DNA of 64,000 nucleotides from JALOLV01 sp046295175 (lineage in GTDB: Bacteria; Bacteroidota; Bacteroidia; Cytophagales; Spirosomataceae): the NCBI GenBank assembly GCA_046295175.1, contig JBKBNY010000001.1, positions 1,116,001 through 1,180,000 on the forward strand, read 5' to 3'. Below are positions 24,943-32,858 of this stretch, piece by piece. Numbering within the stretch: the first letter of the stretch is position 1; each line of letters starts with the position of its first letter. Position numbers and translations under genes: made by a program. The notes under the pieces were generated by a model, which worked only from the letters and a program-made list of their open reading frames with translations, was not told the DNA's origin and searched no databases.

Positions 24943-25665
24943 ATGTGTGTTCTGACTTATATTCCGACCGAAAATAACGGATTTATACTCACCTCAAACC
25001 GAGATGAGGCAGTTTCTCGTGAGCCCGCCATTCCACCCCGAAAATATCATCTTCACGGGCAAAACGTTTTCTTCCCGAAAGACCCTAAGGGCGGCGGAAC
25101 GTGGATAGCAAGCTGCGGAAATTTCACGCTGTGTTTGCTCAACGGCGGCTTCGAGAAACACATTCCGCAGCCACCGTATCGACAAAGTAGAGGAAAAGTT
25201 ATTTTAGATTTTTACGAATATCAAAACGTCAATGAATTCGTAAATCAATATCTTTTTGATGGAATCGAGCCATTTACACTCATCATCATCGAAAACATCG
25301 GAGACCTTATTATACATGAATTACGTTGGGACGCTCATAAAATCTTTGTAACCCCAATAGATGCCACTCAATCACATATTTGGTCTTCGGCTACGCTGTA
25401 TTCACCCAAAATCAGGCTTCAGCGAGAGCAATGGTTTAGGGATTTTCTGGTCGAACGCCCCAACAGAGATAGTATTTTAGATTTTCACCATTTTGGTGGT
25501 AAAGAAGATATTCGGAATGGCATTAAAATGAATCGTGATAATAAGCTCCAAACGATTTCGATAACGCAGTTTGTTATTGATAACGATGAATTCGTGATAA
25601 GCTACCACGACCTACAAATTGATAATAAATTCCAGTACCGGATTTTCAGGGAGTTGGTTAGTTGA
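24943..25665 (+). CDS. NRDE/TANGO2-family protein
   Basis: The product has 240 residues. It begins with Met-Cys (MCVLTYIP), and the eponymous NRDE motif is in FILTSNRDEAVSREPAIPPR (~14-33). KDPKGGGTWIASCGNFTLCL follows. Family members with an N-terminal Cys resemble Ntn hydrolases; eukaryotic TANGO2 is implicated in haem and lipid homeostasis, but the bacterial role is unsettled. It is a single gene, convergent with the tRNA-Leu gene. Confidence 0.88.
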   Translation: MCVLTYIPTENNGFILTSNRDEAVSREPAIPPRKYHLHGQNVFFPKDPKGGGTWIASCGNFTLCLLNGGFEKHIPQPPYRQSRGKVILDFYEYQNVNEFVNQYLFDGIEPFTLIIIENIGDLIIHELRWDAHKIFVTPIDATQSHIWSSATLYSPKIRLQREQWFRDFLVERPNRDSILDFHHFGGKEDIRNGIKMNRDNKLQTISITQFVIDNDEFVISYHDLQIDNKFQYRIFRELVS

Positions 25666-25770
25666 GGTCATAAAAACAAAAAACGCATAAACAATTGAAA
25701 ATCAATTATTTATGCGTTGTACCGGAGACGGGAATCGAACCCGTACGGGCGTTTCGGCCCACAGGATTTT

Positions 25771-26494
25771 CTTACTAACTATGGCTTTCGCCACCTCATC
25801 AAATGTGAGTTTGTAGTCTGGACTTTCTCTTTACCATATTTCGTTACCGAAACTTAGGTATCGCCTATTAAGTCTCTACACCTTTCCCAAATATTTGGGA
25901 CTTGGCTCGGGATTACCACTCAGTTTTCTGATAAGGCTTCCCCGAATTTAAGCGATTCTACTCCCAACGTTTCCATTGGGGCACTCAAATTACTGATATT
26001 TTTGGCTCTATAATTTTCTGTAAGTGCATGACAATTAGGACACAGAAGAGAGAGATTTTCGAGAGAGTTATTATATCTATTTCCATCTATATGGTGAAGT
26101 TAAAGTGGGATTAGATTACCTAACCACTTTTCTAAACCACAGCTTTCGCATTGATGCTTTTTGATATTTTCTTTCAGCAATCTTTTCTTCAGCTTATGAC
26201 TTTGATAATTTGCTTTACCTTCAAATATCTCTGTCAATGAAATTACATTTTGTTTGACTACCTTTTTCATGCCTTTGCCAGACTGATTTGCCTTGAAGCA
26301 ATCTAATCTTTTAGCATGAAAACATAGCGTTTTATAATTCATTCCTAATTTTAAAGCTGCCTGATTCATACTGATAGCGTTGTTACATATTTCTATGAAA
26401 CGCTCTTCAAATAATTTATCAAACTTGTATTTTGCCATGTTGTGAATTTTAATTCACAAAAATACGAAATTTAGGCCAAAAATGTCAAAGAACT
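25771..26494 (-). ncRNA. Group I self-splicing intron in the tRNA-Leu anticodon loop
   Basis: 724-nt insert between U34 and A35 of the anticodon. The catalytic core lies near the 3' end: GGTAATCCCGAGCCAAG (25917-25901, minus strand) resembles the P4-P6 junction element of group I introns, with an upstream CGGGGA that can pair with ATCCCG. GTAGAGACTT (25879-25870) and AAAGTCC (25826-25820) give the P7 pairing GACTT/AAGTC, with a P8-like hairpin between them. The 5' splice site U, the terminal G and the position all match the cyanobacterial and plastid tRNA-Leu(UAA) intron. The 5' half is occupied by an HNH gene. Self-splicing is inferred; I have not modelled the full fold. Confidence 0.85.
25920..26438 (-). 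pseudogene. Intron-encoded HNH homing endonuclease, nonsense mutation
   Basis: The frame opens at ATG 26438, 56 nt into the intron. It encodes an N-terminal DNA-binding half with two helix-turn-helix-like segments (MNQAALKLGMNYKTLCFHAK), then KHQCESCGLEKWLGNLIPL, and is stopped by TAA at 26102-26100 after 112 codons. The same frame continues for 59 more codons as LHHIDGNRYNNSLENL, LLCPNCHALTENYR and on to a TGA at 25922-25920, supplying the HNH motif and second CxxC that the enzyme needs. A single base change (for example CAA, GAA or AAA to TAA) would explain it. Its 3' end overlaps the intron core. Mobility is therefore probably lost, unless the stop is suppressed or a read error. Confidence 0.85.
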
Positions 26495-26597
26495 AAGTCC
26501 TGCGTGTCTACCAGTTCCACCACCCCGGCAATCCCATTGTGGCGGGATGATAAATCCCTTTGAAAAAAAAAGCCCCACAAGGGAGCTTGCAATTTCG

Positions 26598-26670
26598 AGC
26601 GGAAGACGGGTCTCGAACCCGCGACCTTAACCTTGGCAAGGTTACGCTCTACCAACTGAGCTACTTCCGC
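26598..26670 (-). tRNA. tRNA-Gly(GCC)
   Basis: 73 nt on the minus strand. Acceptor stem GCGGAAG/CTTCCGC with discriminator T, D-arm AGCTCAGTTGGTAGAGC, anticodon stem-loop AACCTTGCCAAGGTT with GCC, and T-arm GCGGGTTCGAGACCCGT. CCA is not encoded. It lies 68 bp upstream of the split tRNA-Leu on the same strand. The spacer contains an imperfect ATCCC/GGGAT hairpin at 26531-26549 and a run of nine A. Confidence 0.96.
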
Positions 26671-26843
26671 GTTGACGTTCCGTCGAATTGTGGTGCAAAG
26701 ATATAGCTCTTTTTGATACTTGTCAATAGCTTAATCGAAAAAAAATTATAGTTTTTTCTTATTTTATTGAAAATCAGACGTTTATAGACGTAAAAAAATA
26801 ACATTAATTTAATTAGACATATTTGACAGATGTATCTAAAACA

Positions 26844-26877
26844 AAATCCCAACCTTCGGTATCGAAGATTGGGATTT
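26844..26877 (-). terminator. Terminator of ahcY
   Basis: AAATCCCAA-CTTCG and CGAAG-TTGGGATTT form a strong stem, 22 bp downstream of the ahcY stop on the minus strand, followed by a T-rich stretch. ORF-like sequence between 26661 and 26882 is not a gene. Confidence 0.8.
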
Positions 26878-26899
26878 GCCATTAAGAAATCTATGATTC

Positions 26900-28216
26900 T
26901 TAGTAACGATACATTTCTGATTTGAATGGGCCTTCTACCGTAACACCAATGTACTCGGCTTGGTCTTGCTCCAAAGACTCCAATTCGGCACCAATGTGAG
27001 CCAAGTGCAATTTTGCTACTTTCTCATCCAAATGCTTAGGTAATACATATACTTTTTTCTCGTATTTGTCTGTATTCATCCACAATTCAAGCTGAGCCAA
27101 AGTCTGGTTACAGAATGAGTTCGACATTACGAATGAAGGGTGACCCATCGCACAACCTAAGTTTACCAAACGGCCTTCTGCCAATACGATGATTTCTTTG
27201 CCATCTACTTCGTACAAATCTACTTGTGGTTTGATTTGTTGTTTAGTATCGCCGTAGTTGTTGTTCAACCAAGCCATGTCGATTTCGTTATCGAAGTGAC
27301 CAATGTTACAAACGATAGCCTTATCTTTCATTGCTTTGAAGTGGCGGTCGCGGATGATGTTGATATTACCCGTAGCCGTAACGAAGATATTAGCACGTGT
27401 AGCGGCATTATCCATCGTAACAACCTCAAAACCATCCATTGCAGCTTGCAATGCACAAATTGGGTCGATTTCGGTAACCAATACACGGCAGCCAGCTCCA
27501 CGAAGTGATTCTGCCGAACCTTTACCTACATCGCCATAACCAGCCACAACGGCAACTTTACCAGCCAACATTAAGTCTGTAGCACGACGGATAGCATCTA
27601 CCAAAGACTCTTTACAGCCGTATTTGTTATCAAATTTAGATTTTGTAACTGAGTCATTTACGTTGATTGCAGGTAAATACAAAGTTCCGTTTTTGTATCT
27701 TTCGTAAAGACGATGAACACCCGTCGTAGTCTCTTCTGAAAGACCTTTGATTCCGCTGATTAATTCTGGATAAACATCAAAAACCATGTTTGTCAAGTCT
27801 CCACCATCATCCAAAATCATGTTCAATGGCTTACGGTCTTCGCCAAAGAAAAGTGTTTGCTCGATACACCAGTCGAATTCTTCGGCTGTCATACCTTTCC
27901 AAGCGTACACCGGAATACCAGCTGCTGCAATAGCTGCTGCTGCGTGGTCTTGGGTTGAGAAAATATTACAAGAAGACCATGTTACGTCTGCTCCGAGTTC
28001 TACAAGAGTTTCAATCAAAACCGCAGTTTGGATTGTCATGTGCAAGCATCCTGCGATTCTTGCTCCTGCCAATGGTTTCACTGAACCATATTCGGCACGA
28101 AGGGCCATCAAGCCCGGCATTTCGGCTTCTGCCAAACGAATTTCTTTACGACCCCATTCTGCCAATGAGATGTCTTTTACTTTGTACGGAATGTACGATT
28201 GTGTTGCTGCTGACAT
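26900..28216 (-). CDS. ahcY: Adenosylhomocysteinase
   Basis: NAD-dependent hydrolysis of S-adenosylhomocysteine to adenosine and homocysteine, which relieves product inhibition of methyltransferases. The 438 residues are full length. Landmarks are ARIAGCLHMTIQTAVLIETL (~51-70), the substrate block WSSCNIFSTQDHAAAA, LNMILDDGGDLTN, the NAD-binding GKVAVVAGYGDVGKGSAESL (~217-236) and the C-terminal PFKSEMYRY with the cofactor-binding Lys-Tyr. No SAM or SAH riboswitch was seen upstream, only a GC-rich dispersed hairpin. It is monocistronic. Confidence 0.97.
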   Translation of the reverse strand: MSAATQSYIPYKVKDISLAEWGRKEIRLAEAEMPGLMALRAEYGSVKPLAGARIAGCLHMTIQTAVLIETLVELGADVTWSSCNIFSTQDHAAAAIAAAGIPVYAWKGMTAEEFDWCIEQTLFFGEDRKPLNMILDDGGDLTNMVFDVYPELISGIKGLSEETTTGVHRLYERYKNGTLYLPAINVNDSVTKSKFDNKYGCKESLVDAIRRATDLMLAGKVAVVAGYGDVGKGSAESLRGAGCRVLVTEIDPICALQAAMDGFEVVTMDNAATRANIFVTATGNINIIRDRHFKAMKDKAIVCNIGHFDNEIDMAWLNNNYGDTKQQIKPQVDLYEVDGKEIIVLAEGRLVNLGCAMGHPSFVMSNSFCNQTLAQLELWMNTDKYEKKVYVLPKHLDEKVAKLHLAHIGAELESLEQDQAEYIGVTVEGPFKSEMYRY

Positions 28217-28223
28217 ATCTAAA

Positions 28224-28285
28224 AGCCCCTAACCCCAAAGGGGAACTTAATTTTTATCTGATTGTAGCCCCTGTGGGGTTGGGGG
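28224..28285. repeat. GCCCCTAACCCC inverted repeat before ahcY
   Basis: GCCCCTAACCCCAAAGGGG pairs imperfectly with CCCCTGTGGGGTTGGGGGC across an AT-rich loop, just upstream of the ahcY start. This composite hairpin type is dispersed in many Bacteroidota genomes. The remaining 28286-28519 is AT-rich and gene-free. Confidence 0.6.
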
Positions 28286-28519
28286 CATGATAAATTATCT
28301 ATAAAATAATGTACTTGATTATCAACTTATCTAAATACAGTACAAAATTAATTGTTTTTATCGGATTATTCAAAGTTTTGTAAATTTTTTATCTTATGGC
28401 AATATAAAATTAATACTGTAGCGAATACATATCCATATTTCGGTTATTGATATAGATTGTAAAATCACGTGGTATAATTATTGCTCTATAAAAAATTTCA
28501 AATTCAAAACAACTAAACT

Positions 28520-28951
28520 ATGCGACTACGCTTACCTTTTCTGCTCTCATTAGCATCTTTTGCAATCATTCTCAACTCATGTAACAAAATTGATTTATCT
28601 CCTGATTACTCCGGAATCTATAAGGTTTCTATGGTAGAAGAAGTTTATAAAAATGGTAAACTTATTGGTCAAAAAGAATCTACTGGAAATCTTGAGGTAA
28701 CACACGGAACCAATCAGAAAACGGTAAAATTGCATATTTTCAAAGACGACAAAGGTATGCCAATAGAAATGAAGATAAAACTTGGATTGTTTTCATACAA
28801 TACTACTTCACAAACTGGAGATTGTAAAGTAGATGAAGATATCAATGGGCAATTCGATGGTACTCTTTTAGAATGTACATATAAGGGTAATCAAAAATGT
28901 CCAAACGAAGAAATCTCCATCGTTGATAAAATCAGAGGATTTAAAAACTGA
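28520..28951 (+). CDS. Putative lipoprotein, unknown
   Basis: 143 residues. A signal peptide with lipobox-like LNSC (Cys at ~21) is followed by NKIDLSPDYSGIYKVSMVEE and a beta-rich body (TGNLEVTHGTNQKTVKLHIF). Two Cys late in the chain (GDCKVDEDINGQ, LECTYKGNQKCPN) could form a disulfide. The fold looks like a small lipocalin-type sandwich. No family was recognised. It ends one base before the stop of the convergent methylase gene. Confidence 0.7.
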   Translation: MRLRLPFLLSLASFAIILNSCNKIDLSPDYSGIYKVSMVEEVYKNGKLIGQKESTGNLEVTHGTNQKTVKLHIFKDDKGMPIEMKIKLGLFSYNTTSQTGDCKVDEDINGQFDGTLLECTYKGNQKCPNEEISIVDKIRGFKN

Positions 28952-29641
28952 TTATCCCATCACAAAAATAGTTGGTTTTTTGTGCAAATCTGGTTTGTGT
29001 TTTTTCCATTGATGAATGGGTAAAGTTTTGATGAATTCATCGTTTGCCGTAACGTTTGAGGCAATACAAAGAAGAGTTTCGGGATGAAGATTTTGAATAA
29101 TATCCTCCAGTAATTGATTGTTGCGATAAGGGGTTTCCATAAAAATCTGACTTTGATTTTTACGTTTAGCATCTTGCTCGATTTGTTTTAAAGCCTTGAC
29201 TTTCTGCGATTTATCAATTGGCAAATAACCATGAAACACAAACGATTGACCATTCATACCAGAGGCCATCAATGCCATCAGAATCGAACTTGGACCAACT
29301 AATGGCACAACTTGGATACCGAGTTGATGGGCGATTCCGACCGCTACCGAACCAGGGTCGGCAATGCCCGGACAACCCGCCTCTGAGATAATCCCAGCGT
29401 CGGTTTTTAAGTTTCGGAGTTGCTCGTAGGTTTCGGTTTGGGGAGTATCTTTAGTAAGTTCAAAAAAAGTGATTTCGTCAATCACTTTACCGATTTTTAG
29501 GCTACTGATAAATCGCCTTGCCGTGCGGATTTCTTCCACAAAAAAAACATTGGTATTGGCAATAACCTCTTTTATCTGTGGCGAAAGCACACTCTCTTGC
29601 GTTTCGGGGGCAAGGATTGTTGGTATTAAGAATAGTTTCAT
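28952..29641 (-). CDS. Tetrapyrrole-methylase-fold SAM methyltransferase, RsmI-like
   Basis: 229 residues of the PF00590 fold. The start MKLFLIPTILAPE replaces the usual LYLVPTPIGN of RsmI. The SAM-site blocks ISEAGCPGIADPGSVAV (~84-100) and VVPLVGPSSILMALMASGMN (~111-130) are intact, followed by FHGYLPIDK. RsmI 2'-O-methylates C1402 of 16S rRNA; Bacteroidota often carry this shorter paralogue alongside true RsmI, so rRNA specificity is not assured. It starts 20 bp after the sensor-kinase stop and is probably cotranscribed with it. Confidence 0.87.
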   Translation of the reverse strand: MKLFLIPTILAPETQESVLSPQIKEVIANTNVFFVEEIRTARRFISSLKIGKVIDEITFFELTKDTPQTETYEQLRNLKTDAGIISEAGCPGIADPGSVAVGIAHQLGIQVVPLVGPSSILMALMASGMNGQSFVFHGYLPIDKSQKVKALKQIEQDAKRKNQSQIFMETPYRNNQLLEDIIQNLHPETLLCIASNVTANDEFIKTLPIHQWKKHKPDLHKKPTIFVMG

Positions 29642-29661
29642 TCTGCAAATATAAGCCTATT

Positions 29662-30867
29662 TTACCCCTTCAGAATAATCCTAAAGGTTGTGCCTTTGCC
29701 GAGTTCGGATTCTTTTACAAAAAGTCGCCCTTCGTGGTAGTTTTCTATGATACGCTTGGCGAGCGTGAGGCCTAATCCCCAACCACGTTTTTTGGTACTA
29801 AATCCGGGTTGAAAAATCTTCCGTTGCTGCGACTTACTAATACCTTTTCCGTTATCGGCAATATCAATTGCTATTCGGTTTGGCCCGATTCTGTTCAGAT
29901 TAACCCAAATATCCCCTACTCCACTCATGGCATCTACAGCGTTTTTACAGAGGTTTTCGATAACCCATTCAAACAAATGCTTGTTTATCTCGACCTCCTC
30001 GTTATCGGCCAGTTGTGAGTTATAATGTATCTTAACCTTTGTAGAAATTCGTTTTTGCAGATAATTTAAACTTTGACGGAGCAAATCGCCGAGGTTTTCG
30101 GGAGCCATCTGCGGAATCGACCCAATACTCGAAAAACGTGTTGTAATCGTCGTCAGGCGGTCTATGTCTTTTTGCATTTCGGTTGCCATCGAAATATCAA
30201 AATTCGGGTCAGATTTCAACAATTCTACCCAGCCAGTCAGACCCGTAATCGGTGTACCAAGCTGATGGGCTGTTTCTTTGGCCAATCCTACCCAAACACG
30301 GTTTTGCTCTGCCAAACGAGATGAGCTATACGCCAAAAATGCTAATCCACCTAAAACTAAAAAAGTTCCCATCAACACAAACGGAAAATATTTTAACTGC
30401 TTAACTATCAGCGAGTTACTATAATAAACATACCCTGTATCGTTGCCAATCTTGAATTCGATTGGAGCATGCTCCTGCCCCATTTCGGCAACTTTAGCAT
30501 ATAAAAAGTCTAACTTCTCTTTAGCATTCCATTTACGTTTTTTATCGGTCAATTCAGGAATATTCTGGGCTCCGCTTTCAGAAGGCACACCGTCAAAAAC
30601 CAAAAGCATCGGTACGGTTTCGTTGGCTTCGAGCATTTCTTGTACATAGGTATAATCGCACGAGCTATTGGTTTGCTGCTCGACTGTAAACTTAATACCA
30701 GCCGCGTAGAGTTGTGCGTAGCGTTTTTCTCGTTCCTCTACTTGCTTTCCGAGATAGTTGAAATAGTATAGAACAGTCGCCCCTATCAACAACAATATAA
30801 AAATCATCACAAATCGCCAGCCAGTGATTTGTTCAAAAACATTCGCAAAAACCTCTTTTCTTGCCAT
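29662..30867 (-). CDS. Membrane sensor histidine kinase
   Basis: The product has 401 residues. Membrane helices lie at ~18-38 and ~158-178 and enclose a ~120-residue extracytoplasmic sensor region that is acidic and low in recognisable motifs. The dimerisation/phosphoacceptor helix is AKETAHQLGTPITGLTGWVE (~200-219) with the phospho-His in AHQLGTP. The ATPase domain shows the N box WVIENLCKNAVDAM, the G1 box DIADNGKGIS and the G2 box GWGLGLTLAKRI. No response regulator is adjacent, so the partner is unknown. It is first in a two-gene unit with the RsmI-like methylase. Confidence 0.92.
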   Translation of the reverse strand: MARKEVFANVFEQITGWRFVMIFILLLIGATVLYYFNYLGKQVEEREKRYAQLYAAGIKFTVEQQTNSSCDYTYVQEMLEANETVPMLLVFDGVPSESGAQNIPELTDKKRKWNAKEKLDFLYAKVAEMGQEHAPIEFKIGNDTGYVYYSNSLIVKQLKYFPFVLMGTFLVLGGLAFLAYSSSRLAEQNRVWVGLAKETAHQLGTPITGLTGWVELLKSDPNFDISMATEMQKDIDRLTTITTRFSSIGSIPQMAPENLGDLLRQSLNYLQKRISTKVKIHYNSQLADNEEVEINKHLFEWVIENLCKNAVDAMSGVGDIWVNLNRIGPNRIAIDIADNGKGISKSQQRKIFQPGFSTKKRGWGLGLTLAKRIIENYHEGRLFVKESELGKGTTFRIILKG

Positions 30868-31534
30868 TAGCAGTATATAAATAATATGAATCAGCCCACG
30901 ATTAAAGGTAAGCTATTTATTAAACGAAATCAAATTCGTAAAAATTTTCAATCTCTCGAAATCCAAACTTTGAGATTCTGCGTAAATATATTTGAATGTG
31001 AGATACACAATGAAATCTTACTTTAAATAAAAATAACTTTAGCTGTAGAATAAAAAATGTTTTCGACTGTAGAAAATCAGAAAGCTTTGTGACAACTTAT
31101 TGCCGTGAATACTAAAAAAACCAGGTTTAACTGAAAATTAATTGCCTTTGGCAACTTTTACGTCGCAAACTACGTACGCATGATTATAGATGTGCCGCAT
31201 TTGGGGTGTGGCACATCCTTAATCTCAACTTCTTCGGCATTTTGCCACAATTAGTTGATTTCTTATTCCATAAATGTTTCGATTTGGTGATAATTGATAA
31301 CAAATGAACATTGTTATTCGGTATTATTTGCAAATTACTTTGCCATAGCCTAAACAAAAACGTTATAACAATTGGTTATTTGATTGGTGCAGTATTGGTC
31401 TTGTATTTTTTTGATAAATCTTGAGATTTAGACCAGCTATTTATTTAGAATAATTCTAAATTAGAAAAACTAATTAAAATCATAATTTTCATAATGATTT
31501 AGAGAGTAATTTTGTAAAATATTTCGGAAAGAAG
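30868..31534. other. 667-bp gene-free AT-rich divergent region
   Basis: Lies between the divergent sensor-kinase and hemA genes. No ORF with coding character. It contains one hairpin, GATGTGCC/GGCACATC (31189-31217), several ATTATTTGCAAATTA-like AT-rich tracts, and the hemA -7 box candidate TAATTTTG at 31507-31514. Nothing else was recognised. Confidence 0.6.
31507..31514 (+). promoter_or_regulatory. -7 box of hemA
   Basis: TAATTTTG fits TAnnTTTG and lies 20 bp upstream of the hemA ATG. No convincing -33 TTG at the usual spacing. Confidence 0.45.
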
Positions 31535-32791
31535 ATGTACGGTCAATTTAAAGCAATAACGATTTCATATAAAAAGGCTCCGCTTGCGATACGCGAACGA
31601 ATTGCACTAAACGAAGATGAGTGCAAAGCTTTGATGCTGAAAATTAAAGAGTTTTTTGAGGTTTCAGAAACACTCATTCTATCTACTTGCAACCGTACCG
31701 AAATCTATTATACTTCAGAAAATACCCTTTCTGTTGAGCTTATCAAGCTACTTGCAGCCGAAAAAGCTCTCAATTCTGACGAAATTTTACCGTATTTTGA
31801 AATCATCGACGACCAAAAAGAAGCAGCAAATTATCTTTTTGAGGTTGCAATGGGGCTACAATCACAAGTTGTAGGCGATTTACAGATTCCGAATCAAGTA
31901 AAACACGCTTACCAATGGTCGGCCGATATGCAAATGGCTGGGCCGTTTTTGCACCGTTTGCTACACACGATTTTCTTTACCAACAAACGCGTTGTTCAGG
32001 AGACTTCTTTCCGCGATGGTGCCGCCTCTACGTCGTACGCCACTGTCGAGATGATGGAGAGTTTCTTGCCGATGCTCTCAAATCCCAAAATTTTGGTGGT
32101 TGGTCTTGGTGAAATCGGTGAAGATGTAAGTCGTACATTGGCCGATAAAGGCTATAAAAATATCACAATAACTAACCGTACTCGCTCAAAAGCCGAGGCT
32201 TTAGCGAGCGAATTAGGCTTTGAAGTGGCTGATTTTGAGGAAGTTATTGAGAAAATCCAGACATCAGACATCATCATTTCTTCGGTTAGAATGGATAATC
32301 CATTGATTACCAAAGAAATTTTACAAAATAATATTTCGGTAAAATACCTCATAGATTTATCGGTTCCGCGTAGTATCGAGCCAAATATCGAAGAGGTTGC
32401 GGGCGTGGTACTTTACGATTTAGATGAGATTCAGCGACGTGCCAACGAAGCCCTCGAACGCCGTATGGCGGCTGTTCCGCAAGTGAAAAGCATCATTGCT
32501 GAGGCATTGGTTGAGTTTAATAATTGGTCGCAAGAGATGATTGTCTCGCCGACAATCCAAAAACTCAAAAACGCTCTCGAACAAATTCGTAAAGAAGAAA
32601 TGGCTCGCTACATGAAGAGCTTGAGCGAAGAAGAAGCCGAAAAAATGGATAAGATTACATCGAGCATGATGCAGAAAATCATCAAATTACCAGTTTTACA
32701 ACTAAAAGCAGCTTGTAAACGTGGCGAAGCCGAAACCCTCATTGATGTATTGAATGACTTATTTAACCTCGAAAAACAAGAGGTTGCTTAG
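31535..32791 (+). CDS. hemA: Glutamyl-tRNA reductase
   Basis: NADPH-dependent reduction of glutamyl-tRNA(Glu) to glutamate-1-semialdehyde, the first step of C5-pathway haem synthesis. 418 residues, full length. The catalytic Cys is C52 in LILSTCNRTEIYY. EVAMGLQSQVVGDLQIPNQV and the FFTNKRVVQET block follow, then the NADPH-binding ILVVGLGEIGEDVSRTLADK (~187-206), TNRTRSKAEALASELG, and the C-terminal dimerisation helices. It stands alone, with no other hem genes near, and is closed by a strong bidirectional terminator. Confidence 0.97.
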   Translation: MYGQFKAITISYKKAPLAIRERIALNEDECKALMLKIKEFFEVSETLILSTCNRTEIYYTSENTLSVELIKLLAAEKALNSDEILPYFEIIDDQKEAANYLFEVAMGLQSQVVGDLQIPNQVKHAYQWSADMQMAGPFLHRLLHTIFFTNKRVVQETSFRDGAASTSYATVEMMESFLPMLSNPKILVVGLGEIGEDVSRTLADKGYKNITITNRTRSKAEALASELGFEVADFEEVIEKIQTSDIIISSVRMDNPLITKEILQNNISVKYLIDLSVPRSIEPNIEEVAGVVLYDLDEIQRRANEALERRMAAVPQVKSIIAEALVEFNNWSQEMIVSPTIQKLKNALEQIRKEEMARYMKSLSEEEAEKMDKITSSMMQKIIKLPVLQLKAACKRGEAETLIDVLNDLFNLEKQEVA

Positions 32792-32804
32792 ATAAAACTA
32801 CAAT

Positions 32805-32847
32805 AAACGAAAAAGCTCATCTTATTGCAAGATGAGCTTTTTCGTTT
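32805..32847. terminator. Bidirectional terminator after hemA
   Basis: AAACGAAAAAGCTCATCTT and AAGATGAGCTTTTTCGTTT form a ~19-bp stem around a short loop. A-tract and T-tract arms serve both hemA (+) and the SdrD-B protein gene (-), whose stop is 12 bp further on. Confidence 0.9.
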
Positions 32848-32858
32848 TTAATAAGTTA

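Larger units (their letters stand above)
25720..26529 (-). tRNA. tRNA-Leu(UAA) interrupted by a group I intron
   Basis: The minus strand carries a 35-nt 5' exon (26529-26495: GCCGGGG acceptor strand, D-arm with GGTAGAC, then CAGGA-CTT) and a 51-nt 3' exon (25770-25720: AAAA-TCCTG, long variable arm GGGCCGAAACGCCC, T-arm GGTTCGATTCC, CTCCGGT acceptor strand, discriminator A). Joined, they give an 86-nt class II tRNA with anticodon stem CAGGA/TCCTG and loop CTTAAAA, so the anticodon is UAA. CCA is not encoded. The ends of the insert fit group I splicing: the last exon base is U and the last intron base is G. A tRNA-Gly gene lies 68 bp upstream, probably on the same transcript. Confidence 0.92.

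Noticed and set aside
25771..26494. Interpretation as tmRNA or ordinary intergenic DNA
   Set aside because: The flanks complete a canonical tRNA-Leu, and the insert shows group I core features and an HNH frame.
26661..26882. 73-codon ORF upstream of the tRNA-Gly gene on the minus strand
   Set aside because: It overlaps the tRNA-Gly and the ahcY terminator and has no coding character.
27786..28232. 148-codon antisense ORF over ahcY
   Set aside because: It is the mirror of the strongly conserved ahcY frame, and its composition follows from ahcY codon bias.
28217..28519. SAM/SAH riboswitch upstream of ahcY
   Set aside because: Only a GC-rich dispersed inverted repeat and AT-rich DNA are present; no riboswitch core was recognised.
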